13,364 nucleotides of DNA from UKL13-2 sp043756275. GTDB lineage: Bacteria; Pseudomonadota; Gammaproteobacteria; Burkholderiales; Usitatibacteraceae. Below the pieces are notes generated by a model. That model was not told the DNA's origin. It did no database searches and saw nothing but the letters and a program-made list of their open reading frames with translations. The translations under genes and the position numbers were made by a program. The stretch lies in NCBI GenBank assembly GCA_043756275.1, contig JAYURJ010000110.1:1-13364 (forward strand), read 5' to 3'. Shown here piece after piece: positions 6,906 through 12,787 of this stretch (position 1 is the stretch's first letter; each line of letters starts with the position of its first letter).

Positions 6906-8003
6906 GTGACCATCTTGTTCCGCTACCTCGCCAAAGAAATCTTCCTGGCAACTTTGCTTTTGCTGTTGGCGCTGCTGGCGTTGTTTGCGCTGTTTGATTT
7001 GATCAACGAACTCGATAGCCTTAGCAAAGGCAATAGGCTCCTCACGGTCTTGCTGTATGTCGCGCTCAAGCAGCCAGCGCACGTGGTGGTTATTTTCCCG
7101 GTCGCAGCACTCATGGGGACGCTGTTTGCGGTCACGCGGCTTTCCATGCAGTCAGAATTGACGGTGATGCGCGCAGCAGGACTGTCCTTGACCAAGCTGG
7201 CCGGGTTTGCGACCGTGATTGGTTTGAGTTTTTCGGCACTCACCTTCCTGTTCGGGGAGTTCGTCGCCCCGGCTGCTGAGGACGCAGCTAAACGATTGCG
7301 GCTGGCCGCAACAAGCAGCGTTGTCGCGCAGGAATTTCGTTCGGGATTCTGGGTGAAGGATGGGCTGTCGTTTGTCAATATTCAGACCGTGACACTCGAT
7401 ACAAAATTATTGAACATGCGCATTTATGAATTTGATTCCACGTATCGATTGGCCTCGATCAGTGTCGCCAAAAGTGCGGGATTTGACAGCGCCAATAACC
7501 GCTGGGTGTTGAGCGACGTGGAAAAAACAACATTTGACGGCGCGCGCGCGCGGATGGATCGACTTCCCGTGGCCAATTGGAATTCTGCGATGACGCCGGA
7601 TTTGCTCACCGTGCTGCGCGTGAAGCCGGACGATATGTCGCTATTGAATTTGAATTCCTATATCGACCACCTTCGCGACAACAAACAAAACAGCACCAGA
7701 TACCAACTCGCTTTTTGGGCCAAAGTATTTCAGCCACTTGCTGTCGTCATCATGATGCTGGCCGCGATTCCCTTCGCCATTCAGTCCCAACGCGCCAGTG
7801 GCGTGGGCGGCAAGCTGTTGCTCGGCATCATGATTGGCTTGGGGTTTTATTTCCTCAACCAGTTGGCTTCCCATCTGGCGGTGCTCAATGACTGGCCACC
7901 GGTTTTAACCGTCATCGTGCCGTTACTGCTTTTTCTTGGCATCGCGGTCGCGATGCTGGCGTGGAAAGAATACCCGGCGCGCCTGCGCGGATTAATTGGG
8001 TAG
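6906..8003 (+). CDS. lptG: LPS export ABC transporter permease LptG
   Basis: A 365-residue YjgP/YjgQ-family permease. The N-terminal helices (about 10-35, 53-80, 99-117) include the family hallmarks FPVAALMGTLFAV and SELTVMRAAGLS, which belong to the region contacting the LptB ATPase. A periplasmic beta-jellyroll section follows (about 125-260). The C-terminal helices contain YQLAFWAKVFQPLAVVIMMLAAIPFA, more like LptG than LptF. With LptF and LptB it extracts lipopolysaccharide from the inner membrane towards LptC and LptA. The start is a GTG without a clear ribosome binding site, chosen because the family N terminus (RYLAKEI) begins there. lptF, the usual upstream neighbour, is absent: the adjacent genes are divergent. 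The 3' end overlaps the convergent RDD gene by 12 bases. Confidence 0.92.
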   Translation: MTILFRYLAKEIFLATLLLLLALLALFALFDLINELDSLSKGNRLLTVLLYVALKQPAHVVVIFPVAALMGTLFAVTRLSMQSELTVMRAAGLSLTKLAGFATVIGLSFSALTFLFGEFVAPAAEDAAKRLRLAATSSVVAQEFRSGFWVKDGLSFVNIQTVTLDTKLLNMRIYEFDSTYRLASISVAKSAGFDSANNRWVLSDVEKTTFDGARARMDRLPVANWNSAMTPDLLTVLRVKPDDMSLLNLNSYIDHLRDNKQNSTRYQLAFWAKVFQPLAVVIMMLAAIPFAIQSQRASGVGGKLLLGIMIGLGFYFLNQLASHLAVLNDWPPVLTVIVPLLLFLGIAVAMLAWKEYPARLRGLIG

Positions 8004-8528
8004 CGGTTTTACGTCGATCAGCCGTGTGCCCGCCAGTCGGTCATGCAGGAATTGGCGGTCTGCATCGTGGCGCGCCCACAAAATGGTTGCCGCCAGCGGC
8101 AAGAATGCCCACATGGTGATGACCCGGCTGACGCGATCAGGGAAAAATAACAGCGCCACGCCGACACAGGCGGGGCCATAAAAAACCATTGCGACAATGA
8201 ATCGTGACAATGCTCGCTTGAAACTCAATGCGCCGCCTGTGGCATCCACCACGCGAAAACGCCAAGTTTTCATGGCCAGTGTTTGTCCGCCATGCCGCCA
8301 GCACCACGTGAAATATGCTGCCGTGACACAAAAAAGGTAGGTTTGGAAAATCACATGCGGCGTGCCAGACAGCGTGGCATCTTTCAGTCCCGCCACGGGG
8401 AAGGCCGCGATAACAATAAGCGCAAGTAGCAGCATTGCCTCATACGGCAGGGCGGCGAGACGCCGCTTTATGCTCGGCGTTGCCACCAGTGCAGGGGCGG
8501 ACAACGGCGCTTCTACAGTCTCCGCCAC
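7992..8528 (-). CDS. RDD-family membrane protein
   Basis: A 178-residue protein with four predicted helices (about 30-47, 59-77, 108-129, 136-152) and the RDD hallmarks: a basic start KRRLAALPYEAMLL, the central GGQTLAMKTWRFRVVD, and the closing HDRLAGTRLID. The Asp usual in the first motif is replaced by Tyr-Glu, a form I associate with betaproteobacterial members. The start is a GTG directly after the TAA of the DUF3106 gene with no obvious ribosome binding site, which suggests translational coupling; the next in-frame ATG (residue 32) would cut into the first helix. It is the last gene of the sigma factor operon. Function is unknown; some RDD proteins have been linked to ion exchange, which I cannot show here. 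Confidence 0.87.
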   Translation of the reverse strand: MAETVEAPLSAPALVATPSIKRRLAALPYEAMLLLALIVIAAFPVAGLKDATLSGTPHVIFQTYLFCVTAAYFTWCWRHGGQTLAMKTWRFRVVDATGGALSFKRALSRFIVAMVFYGPACVGVALLFFPDRVSRVITMWAFLPLAATILWARHDADRQFLHDRLAGTRLIDVKPLPN

Positions 8529-8984
8529 TTATTTTGCAGGCGAATCAGGCGCAGAGGCCGCAGGATCTTTGGGCATGGCGCTTTTTTCCTGCCATTTTTC
8601 GCGCAGTTCGTGTTGCTTGGCGGGCGGCAAACTGGAGAGGTTCTTGTATTTGTCGCGCGCGGCATGGCGCTGCTCAGGTGTCAGCGCGGACCACTCTTTG
8701 AGCCGCCCCTGAAAGCGCTCCTGCTGAATGGGTACCATCTTGGGGTATTTCTTTGCTGCGCCAATGAGTTTGCGTTGCTGAGTCCCGGGTAGTTGAGTCC
8801 AATCTTTTTGGAGCGGCGATAGCACTCGGCGCTCGCCATCCGGGATAGCACTCCAGGCAACTGGGGGTGATTGGATTGCGGTCTTGCTATCTGTTTTTAC
8901 TTGCGCGAGCGCCGTCGGCGCATGAAGCGCCAGTAGACAGGCAAAAATTGCAGCACCGATTATTGCGAAGATTCTTTCACCCAC
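8529..8984 (-). CDS. Exported DUF3106 protein with LTxxQ-like motif
   Basis: A 151-residue protein with an N-terminal signal peptide (hydrophobic core about 5-21, probable cleavage after Ala27 in TALAQ), so the rest should be periplasmic. The mature part has repeated W/L-L-P/T-x-x-x-R units (DWTQLPGTQQRKL, EWSALTPEQRHAARDKY, SLPPAKQHELREKW), typical of DUF3106, and ends in a Pro/Ala-rich tail. LTPEQ at 101-105 recalls the LTxxQ motif of Spy/CpxP/CnrX-like helical periplasmic proteins. The start is a GTG at 8984 with AAGGA about 10 bases upstream, giving a clean signal peptide; it overlaps the DUF3619 gene by 25 bases. Position in the sigma factor operon suggests a periplasmic sensing or chaperone role, which is inference. 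Confidence 0.83.
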   Translation of the reverse strand: MGERIFAIIGAAIFACLLALHAPTALAQVKTDSKTAIQSPPVAWSAIPDGERRVLSPLQKDWTQLPGTQQRKLIGAAKKYPKMVPIQQERFQGRLKEWSALTPEQRHAARDKYKNLSSLPPAKQHELREKWQEKSAMPKDPAASAPDSPAK

Positions 8985-9349
8985 GAGCCAAAGTCCTTGT
9001 CCAAAAACGCATTGATAGGCAATTCACCAGTAAGCAGCTGGGCATCGAGCTCGCCGCCGGTTTCGTCATAAATATCGTCGTTTCCTGATATTGAGAATGC
9101 CGCAACCGCCGCGACAATAACGAAAACCGGAAGCCAAAACAAGGGTTTACGGATCCAGTTTGAACTGTCCAGCGTCCGACCGGAAACGGTTACCAACCCC
9201 AGAATGGTGACTGGTTCACGATAGGCTGCCAAGGCGCGCTGCCGACCGGCGCGAATGCGCGTCAGTTTATCGTCTTCAATGCGCGACAGGCCCCAATTGA
9301 GGGTGCGGGTGATTTTCTGCGCAAAGTCTTTTTCCTGTTTGGTATCCAT
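8960..9349 (-). CDS. DUF3619 single-pass membrane protein, possible anti-sigma factor
   Basis: A 129-residue protein with a charged N-terminal half, one transmembrane helix (about 67-87, FWLPVFVIVAAVAAFSIS) and an acidic C-terminal tail containing GELDAQLLTGELPINAFLD, the part conserved in DUF3619. It starts 17 bases after the sigma factor stop and overlaps the DUF3106 gene by 25 bases. An N-terminal cytoplasmic domain plus one helix, encoded right after a sigma factor, is the usual layout of an anti-sigma factor, but I see no ZAS zinc motif (HxxxCxxC). The family call is good; the anti-sigma role is a hypothesis. Confidence 0.83.
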   Translation of the reverse strand: MDTKQEKDFAQKITRTLNWGLSRIEDDKLTRIRAGRQRALAAYREPVTILGLVTVSGRTLDSSNWIRKPLFWLPVFVIVAAVAAFSISGNDDIYDETGGELDAQLLTGELPINAFLDKDFGSWVKESSQ

Positions 9350-9366
9350 AATCGCAACTCAAAAAA

Positions 9367-9936
9367 TTAATCGGTCCTGAAAGCCGACTCAAGGGAAATC
9401 CCTTTTGTTTTCAATATCGTCGATAGCGATGCCACCGCGCGTGAGCAATGTGTTTTCACGCTGCCCTGTGAGCAACCCATCGCCGCAGCCGTTTCCGCTA
9501 CATCCAATTCCTCCCAGTAACGCAGCATAAACGCCTCGCGTTGACGCGCTGGTAATCGTTCAACCGCGCCCTCGATAATTTTTAACAGTTGCGATTGTTC
9601 CAACTGTGCAGACGGGGAAACCGGCACGTTTGCGGAATCATCGGCCCGGATCGACTCAAGAATGTCAAAGTCATCATCATCATCCTTGCTGCCGAACGAG
9701 GAAAACAGCGTCGTCCAGGTGGAGCGTACTTTCGAGCGGCGAAACCAGTCCCGGATCGTATTTTGCAGTATCCGCTGGAACAACATCGGCAGCTCTTGAA
9801 TCGGACGGTCGGGGTATTTTTCCGCGAGCTTCAACATCGCGTCCTGAACAATATCCAGCGCAGACTCATCCTGACGGACCGCGTAAACAGCCTGTTTGAA
9901 GGCACGCTTTTCGACGGAAGCCAGAAAATCCGACAT
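9367..9936 (-). CDS. ECF-like RNA polymerase sigma-70 family factor
   Basis: A 189-residue two-domain sigma factor. Region 2 spans about residues 8-70 (LDIVQDAMLKLAEKY and the -10 recognition stretch QRILQNTIRDWFRRSK). Region 4 spans about 115-175 (LPARQREAFMLRYWEELDVAETAAAMGCSQGSVKTHCSRA). Regions 1 and 3 are lacking, as in ECF factors. The linker contains five consecutive aspartates (85-89). It heads a minus-strand operon with DUF3619, DUF3106 and RDD genes. The start at 9936 matches the family N terminus (SDFLASVEKRAFKQAVYAVR); only a weak purine-rich site precedes it. Regulon unknown. The adjacent tandem TATA-containing repeat may be its promoter. Confidence 0.9.
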   Translation of the reverse strand: MSDFLASVEKRAFKQAVYAVRQDESALDIVQDAMLKLAEKYPDRPIQELPMLFQRILQNTIRDWFRRSKVRSTWTTLFSSFGSKDDDDDFDILESIRADDSANVPVSPSAQLEQSQLLKIIEGAVERLPARQREAFMLRYWEELDVAETAAAMGCSQGSVKTHCSRAVASLSTILKTKGISLESAFRTD

Positions 9937-10007
9937 TTCTTGTCTGGTGGCCAGGGTTTCCTCAGGGAAAAAAGATGAATGGTTAAGCTTTTGGGCGATT
10001 GAATGCT

Positions 10008-10029
10008 TTTATACGGGCTTTATACGGGC
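10008..10029 (-). repeat. 11-bp perfect tandem repeat with TATA boxes upstream of the sigma operon
   Basis: TTTATACGGGC occurs twice head to tail (10008-10018 and 10019-10029). On the minus strand each unit reads GCCCGTATAAA, so two TATAAA -10-like hexamers lie one helical turn apart, 72-93 bases upstream of the sigma factor start. No good sigma-70 -35 box precedes either one. Confidence 0.7.
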
Positions 10030-10143
10030 AAACTGCCCCGCTGGTTGTGTGACCGGAGTCTAGCAAGTTTCAAGGGCTTGTATCCACTAGCGCTTGACCA
10101 TTCGCCGGGCAATAGGTAAGGTGTTATTTTTGCGCACTGCACA

Positions 10144-10165
10144 ATCCGCCGGGCGACCCCCGGAT
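10144..10165. repeat. Imperfect palindrome in the ilvB upstream region
   Basis: ATCCG (10144-10148) pairs with CGGAT (10161-10165), and inside it GGG (10151-10153) pairs with CCC (10157-10159) around the loop CGA. This would be a stable hairpin or an operator-like site about 205 bases ahead of ilvB. No T tract follows, so it is not a standard terminator. Confidence 0.35.
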
Positions 10166-10301
10166 ACACGACATTTGCCGAATTTACCAACATGGGCAAG
10201 CGAATCAGATTGGCGTAGTGAGTCGGGCGCTTCGTAAATGGCCGCACAACGGTCGCGATGATCCAGTAAGCGCGCAGTATCTGTTACAGGACACAAACCG
10301 C

Positions 10302-10334
10302 TCCGCCCTGCGGATGTTCGTTTGCGCGCATCCG
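10302..10334 (+). promoter_or_regulatory. Overlapping alternative hairpins in the ilvB leader
   Basis: Hairpin A: TCCGC (10302-10306) with GCGGA (10310-10314). Hairpin B: CGGATG (10311-10316) with CATCCG (10329-10334), 12-base loop. They share 10311-10314, so only one can form at a time. They end 34 bases before the ilvB start. Such competition can serve as attenuation or translation control, but there is no T tract and no convincing leader peptide. Confidence 0.3.
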
Positions 10335-10368
10335 TGACAATCAACATAACCAACTCACTAACTAAATC

Positions 10369-12129
10369 ATGAAACTTACTGACGCCCCACAACCGCAAAC
10401 TGTCGCCGATTCAACCGAAATGCTGAGCGGTGCTGAAATAGTCTGTCGCGCCCTTGAAGCCGAAGGCGTCGAATTCCTGTTCGGCTACCCCGGCGGCGCG
10501 GTGCTCGTGATTTACGACGAAATCTACAAGCAAAAAGCGTTTTCGCACATTCTTGTGCGTCACGAGCAAGCGGCACTGCACGCAGCGGATGCCTACGCAC
10601 GCGCAACCGGCAAGCCAGGCGTTGCGCTCGTGACATCAGGCCCCGGCGTGACCAATGCCGTCACCGGTATCGCCACAGCCTACATGGACTCGATCCCGAT
10701 GGTCGTCATTACCGGTCAGGTGCCGACGCACGCGATCGGGCAGGATGCCTTTCAGGAATGCGACACCGTGGGTATTACCCGCCCGTGTGTAAAGCACAAT
10801 TTCCTGGTCAAAGATGTCGCTGATCTTGCCGAAACCATCAAGAAAGCGTTTTATATCGCCACCACGGGCAGGCCAGGACCGGTGCTGGTTGATATTCCCA
10901 AAGACGTATCGGCCGCAAAAACGCCATATCACTACCCGGCAAGCGTTGAAATGCGCTCCTACCGCCCTGTCACCAAGGGTCATGCAGGCCAGATCAAAAA
11001 AGCGCTGCAAATGTTGCTTGGCGCAGAGCGGCCGATGATCTATGTCGGTGGCGGTGCCATCTTGGGCGATGCATCGGAGCAAGTAACAGAGCTGGTGCGC
11101 CTGCTGGGCTATCCGTGCACCAATACGCTCATGGGTCTCGGTGCTTATCCGGCCTCGGACAGGCAATTTGTCGGCATGCTGGGCATGCATGGCACAGTCG
11201 AAGCCAATATGGCGATGCAAAATTCCGATGTGTTGCTTGCCATTGGTGCCCGCTTCGATGATCGCGTGATCGGCAATCCCACCCACTTTGCGGCCGGAAA
11301 CCCGACCCGCAAAATTGTCCATATCGACATCGATCCTTCGTCAATTTCCAAGCGCGTCAAAGTCGATGTGCCCATCGTCGGCAATATCAAGGACGTGTTG
11401 ATTGACCTGATCGCATTGCTCAAAGCAGCCGAACAAAAGCCGGACAGCAAAGCCATTGGGTCATGGTGGAAGCAGATCGAAGAATGGCGCAGCAAGGATT
11501 GCCTTAAATACAAAAAAGGCGGCGACATCATCAAGCCGCAGTACGTCGTCGAAAAACTTTGGGAAGTCACCAAAGGCGACGCGTATGTGACATCCGACGT
11601 GGGCCAGCATCAGATGTGGGCCGCGCAATACTACCGTTTCGACAAACCGCGCCGCTGGATCAATTCCGGCGGGCTCGGCACCATGGGCGTGGGTTTGCCC
11701 TACGCGATGGGTTGCAAGTTTGCCTTCCCCGATGCGGACGTCGCCTGCATCACTGGTGAGGGTTCGATTCAGATGAATATTCAGGAGCTATCCACCTGTA
11801 AGCAATATCATCTGCCGATCAAGGTGATTTTGCTCAACAACCGCTACCTCGGTATGGTGCGCCAGTGGCAGCAATTCTTCCATGGTGATCGCCACTCCGA
11901 GTCGTACATGGATGCACTGCCGAATTTCAAAATGCTCGCCGAATCGTACGGACACGTCGGCATGGACATCGAAAAGCCCAGCGACGTTGAAGGCGCGCTC
12001 AAAGATGCATTCGCGATGAAAGACCGGCTGGTATTCATGAATTTCATTACCGATCAGAAAGAAAACGTATTCCCGATGGTGCCAGGCGGCAAGGGCATCA
12101 GCGAAATGATTCTGGCTGAGGATTTGTAA
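10369..12129 (+). CDS. ilvB: Acetolactate synthase (AHAS) large catalytic subunit
   Basis: A 586-residue ThDP enzyme (also named ilvI) that condenses two pyruvates to 2-acetolactate, or pyruvate with 2-oxobutyrate to acetohydroxybutyrate, the first common step of valine, leucine and isoleucine synthesis. The N-terminal domain has GYPGGAV and the catalytic Glu66 (RHEQAA). The central FAD-type domain includes the GARFDDRV stretch. The C-terminal ThDP-binding motif is GEGS (463-466) to Asn490-Asn491; most family members have GDG, so residue 464 is a conservative Asp-to-Glu change that I recall from betaproteobacterial enzymes. Full length. The ATG at 10369 has no Shine-Dalgarno; the ATG at codon 18 (MLSGAEI, where similarity strengthens) is an alternative. 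The small-subunit gene follows after 3 bases. Confidence 0.96.
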   Translation: MKLTDAPQPQTVADSTEMLSGAEIVCRALEAEGVEFLFGYPGGAVLVIYDEIYKQKAFSHILVRHEQAALHAADAYARATGKPGVALVTSGPGVTNAVTGIATAYMDSIPMVVITGQVPTHAIGQDAFQECDTVGITRPCVKHNFLVKDVADLAETIKKAFYIATTGRPGPVLVDIPKDVSAAKTPYHYPASVEMRSYRPVTKGHAGQIKKALQMLLGAERPMIYVGGGAILGDASEQVTELVRLLGYPCTNTLMGLGAYPASDRQFVGMLGMHGTVEANMAMQNSDVLLAIGARFDDRVIGNPTHFAAGNPTRKIVHIDIDPSSISKRVKVDVPIVGNIKDVLIDLIALLKAAEQKPDSKAIGSWWKQIEEWRSKDCLKYKKGGDIIKPQYVVEKLWEVTKGDAYVTSDVGQHQMWAAQYYRFDKPRRWINSGGLGTMGVGLPYAMGCKFAFPDADVACITGEGSIQMNIQELSTCKQYHLPIKVILLNNRYLGMVRQWQQFFHGDRHSESYMDALPNFKMLAESYGHVGMDIEKPSDVEGALKDAFAMKDRLVFMNFITDQKENVFPMVPGGKGISEMILAEDL

Positions 12130-12132
12130 GCG

Positions 12133-12624
12133 ATGCGACATATCCTCTCCATATTGGTTGAAAACGAAGCTGGCGCGCTCTCGCGTGTCGCTGGGCTCTT
12201 TTCAGCGCGTGGCTATAACATCGAATCACTGACGGTGGCACCGACGGAAGACCCAACACTGTCACGCATGACCATCGTCACGTCCGGCTCGGATGAAGTG
12301 GTGGAGCAGATTACCAAGCAGGTAAACAAGCTCGTTGACGTTGTGAAAATTGTTGACCTCAATGAAGGCAAACATGTCGAGCGCGAATTGATGCTGGTGA
12401 AGGTGCGGGCGGTCGGCAAGGATCGCGAAGAATTAAAGCGCACGGCCGATATTTTTCGCGCACGCGTGATTGACCTCACCGAAAAAACCTACGTCATCGA
12501 ATTGACCGGCACCGGCAACAAGCTCGATGCATTTCTCGAAGCGCTGGATCGGTCCCTCATTCTTGAAACAGTTCGCACCGGCGCGTGCGGGCTGGGTCGT
12601 GGCGAATGGATTATCAAGGCGTAA
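12133..12624 (+). CDS. ilvN: Acetolactate synthase small regulatory subunit
   Basis: A 163-residue subunit (also named ilvH), the same length as E. coli IlvH and very similar to it along its length. The N-terminal ACT domain (about 4-78) has NEAGALSRVAGLFSARGYNIESLTVAPTEDP split over the valine site; Asn11, Gly14, Ser17 and Asn29, positions tied to valine feedback in E. coli IlvH, are all kept, so the enzyme should be valine-sensitive. The C-terminal domain starts near ERELMLVKV and ends GRGEWIIK. It activates the large subunit and mediates feedback inhibition. It starts 3 bases after ilvB with GAGGA (12118-12122) inside the ilvB 3' end as its binding site. Confidence 0.96.
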   Translation: MRHILSILVENEAGALSRVAGLFSARGYNIESLTVAPTEDPTLSRMTIVTSGSDEVVEQITKQVNKLVDVVKIVDLNEGKHVERELMLVKVRAVGKDREELKRTADIFRARVIDLTEKTYVIELTGTGNKLDAFLEALDRSLILETVRTGACGLGRGEWIIKA

Positions 12625-12652
12625 GAGACCCCGCCTACCCTAATACGAATGT

Positions 12653-12742
12653 GGTTCGACAAGCTCACCACGAACGGGCCAAAATTTTACCGTTCGCACC
12701 CGGCTTAAAGCCTGCCGGGGCAAGCTCTGAGCCTGTCGAAGG
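12653..12742. repeat. REP-like inverted-repeat element in the ilvN-ilvC gap
   Basis: Left unit 12653-12677 has TTCGACAAGCTCA (12655-12667) and CGAACGG (12671-12677). The right unit mirrors it: CCGTTCG (12690-12696) pairs exactly with CGAACGG, and TGAGCCTGTCGAA (12728-12740) pairs with the outer arm with one mismatch. The right unit is interrupted by about 27 bases that form their own hairpin (CCCGGC 12699-12704 with GCCGGG 12714-12719). The centre is AAAATTTT. I know similar TTCGACAAGCTCA...CGAACGG elements as dispersed intergenic repeats in betaproteobacteria. Confidence 0.75.
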
Positions 12743-12777
12743 ACTCAATCAATCACGAATTTACTTAAAAACAACTC

Positions 12778-12781
12778 GGAG
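12778..12781 (+). promoter_or_regulatory. Ribosome binding site of ilvC
   Basis: GGAG 6 bases before the ATG at 12788, followed by a purine-rich spacer. It fixes the ilvC start after a 163-base gap and contrasts with the SD-less ilvB start. Confidence 0.75.
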
Positions 12782-12787
12782 AAGAAA

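Larger units (their letters stand above)
9937..10368. other. 432-base divergent intergenic region, sigma operon / ilvB
   Basis: No protein-like frame is convincing here. It holds an 11-bp tandem repeat near the sigma operon, an imperfect palindrome at 10144-10165, two copies of CGCCGGGC (10103-10110, 10147-10154) 44 bases apart, and two mutually exclusive hairpins close to ilvB. A possible forward -35 TTGACC (10094-10099) has only a poor -10 (TAAGGT, 10117-10122). The last 30 bases before ilvB are rich in A and C and lack a Shine-Dalgarno sequence. Confidence 0.5.

Noticed and set aside
6693..7082. Minus-strand frame of 129 codons across the lptG start
   Set aside because: Gln/Lys-rich translation typical of an antisense shadow; it overlaps a clear lptG coding start.
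7992..8003. 12-base convergent overlap of lptG and the RDD gene as a regulatory device
   Set aside because: Short convergent overlaps are common in compact genomes; nothing in the sequence suggests antisense control.
10094..10122. TTGACC-N17-TAAGGT as the ilvB promoter
   Set aside because: The -35 is good but the -10 matches only three of six positions; kept only as a remark in the intergenic entry.
10192..10218. Short frame encoding MGKRIRLA upstream of ilvB as an attenuator leader peptide
   Set aside because: Only one Ile and one Leu codon, no ribosome binding site, and no terminator-type hairpin with a T tract after it.
10636..11322. Long minus-strand frame of 228 codons within ilvB
   Set aside because: Antisense to a highly conserved catalytic gene, His/Arg/Gly-rich composition, no recognisable domain.
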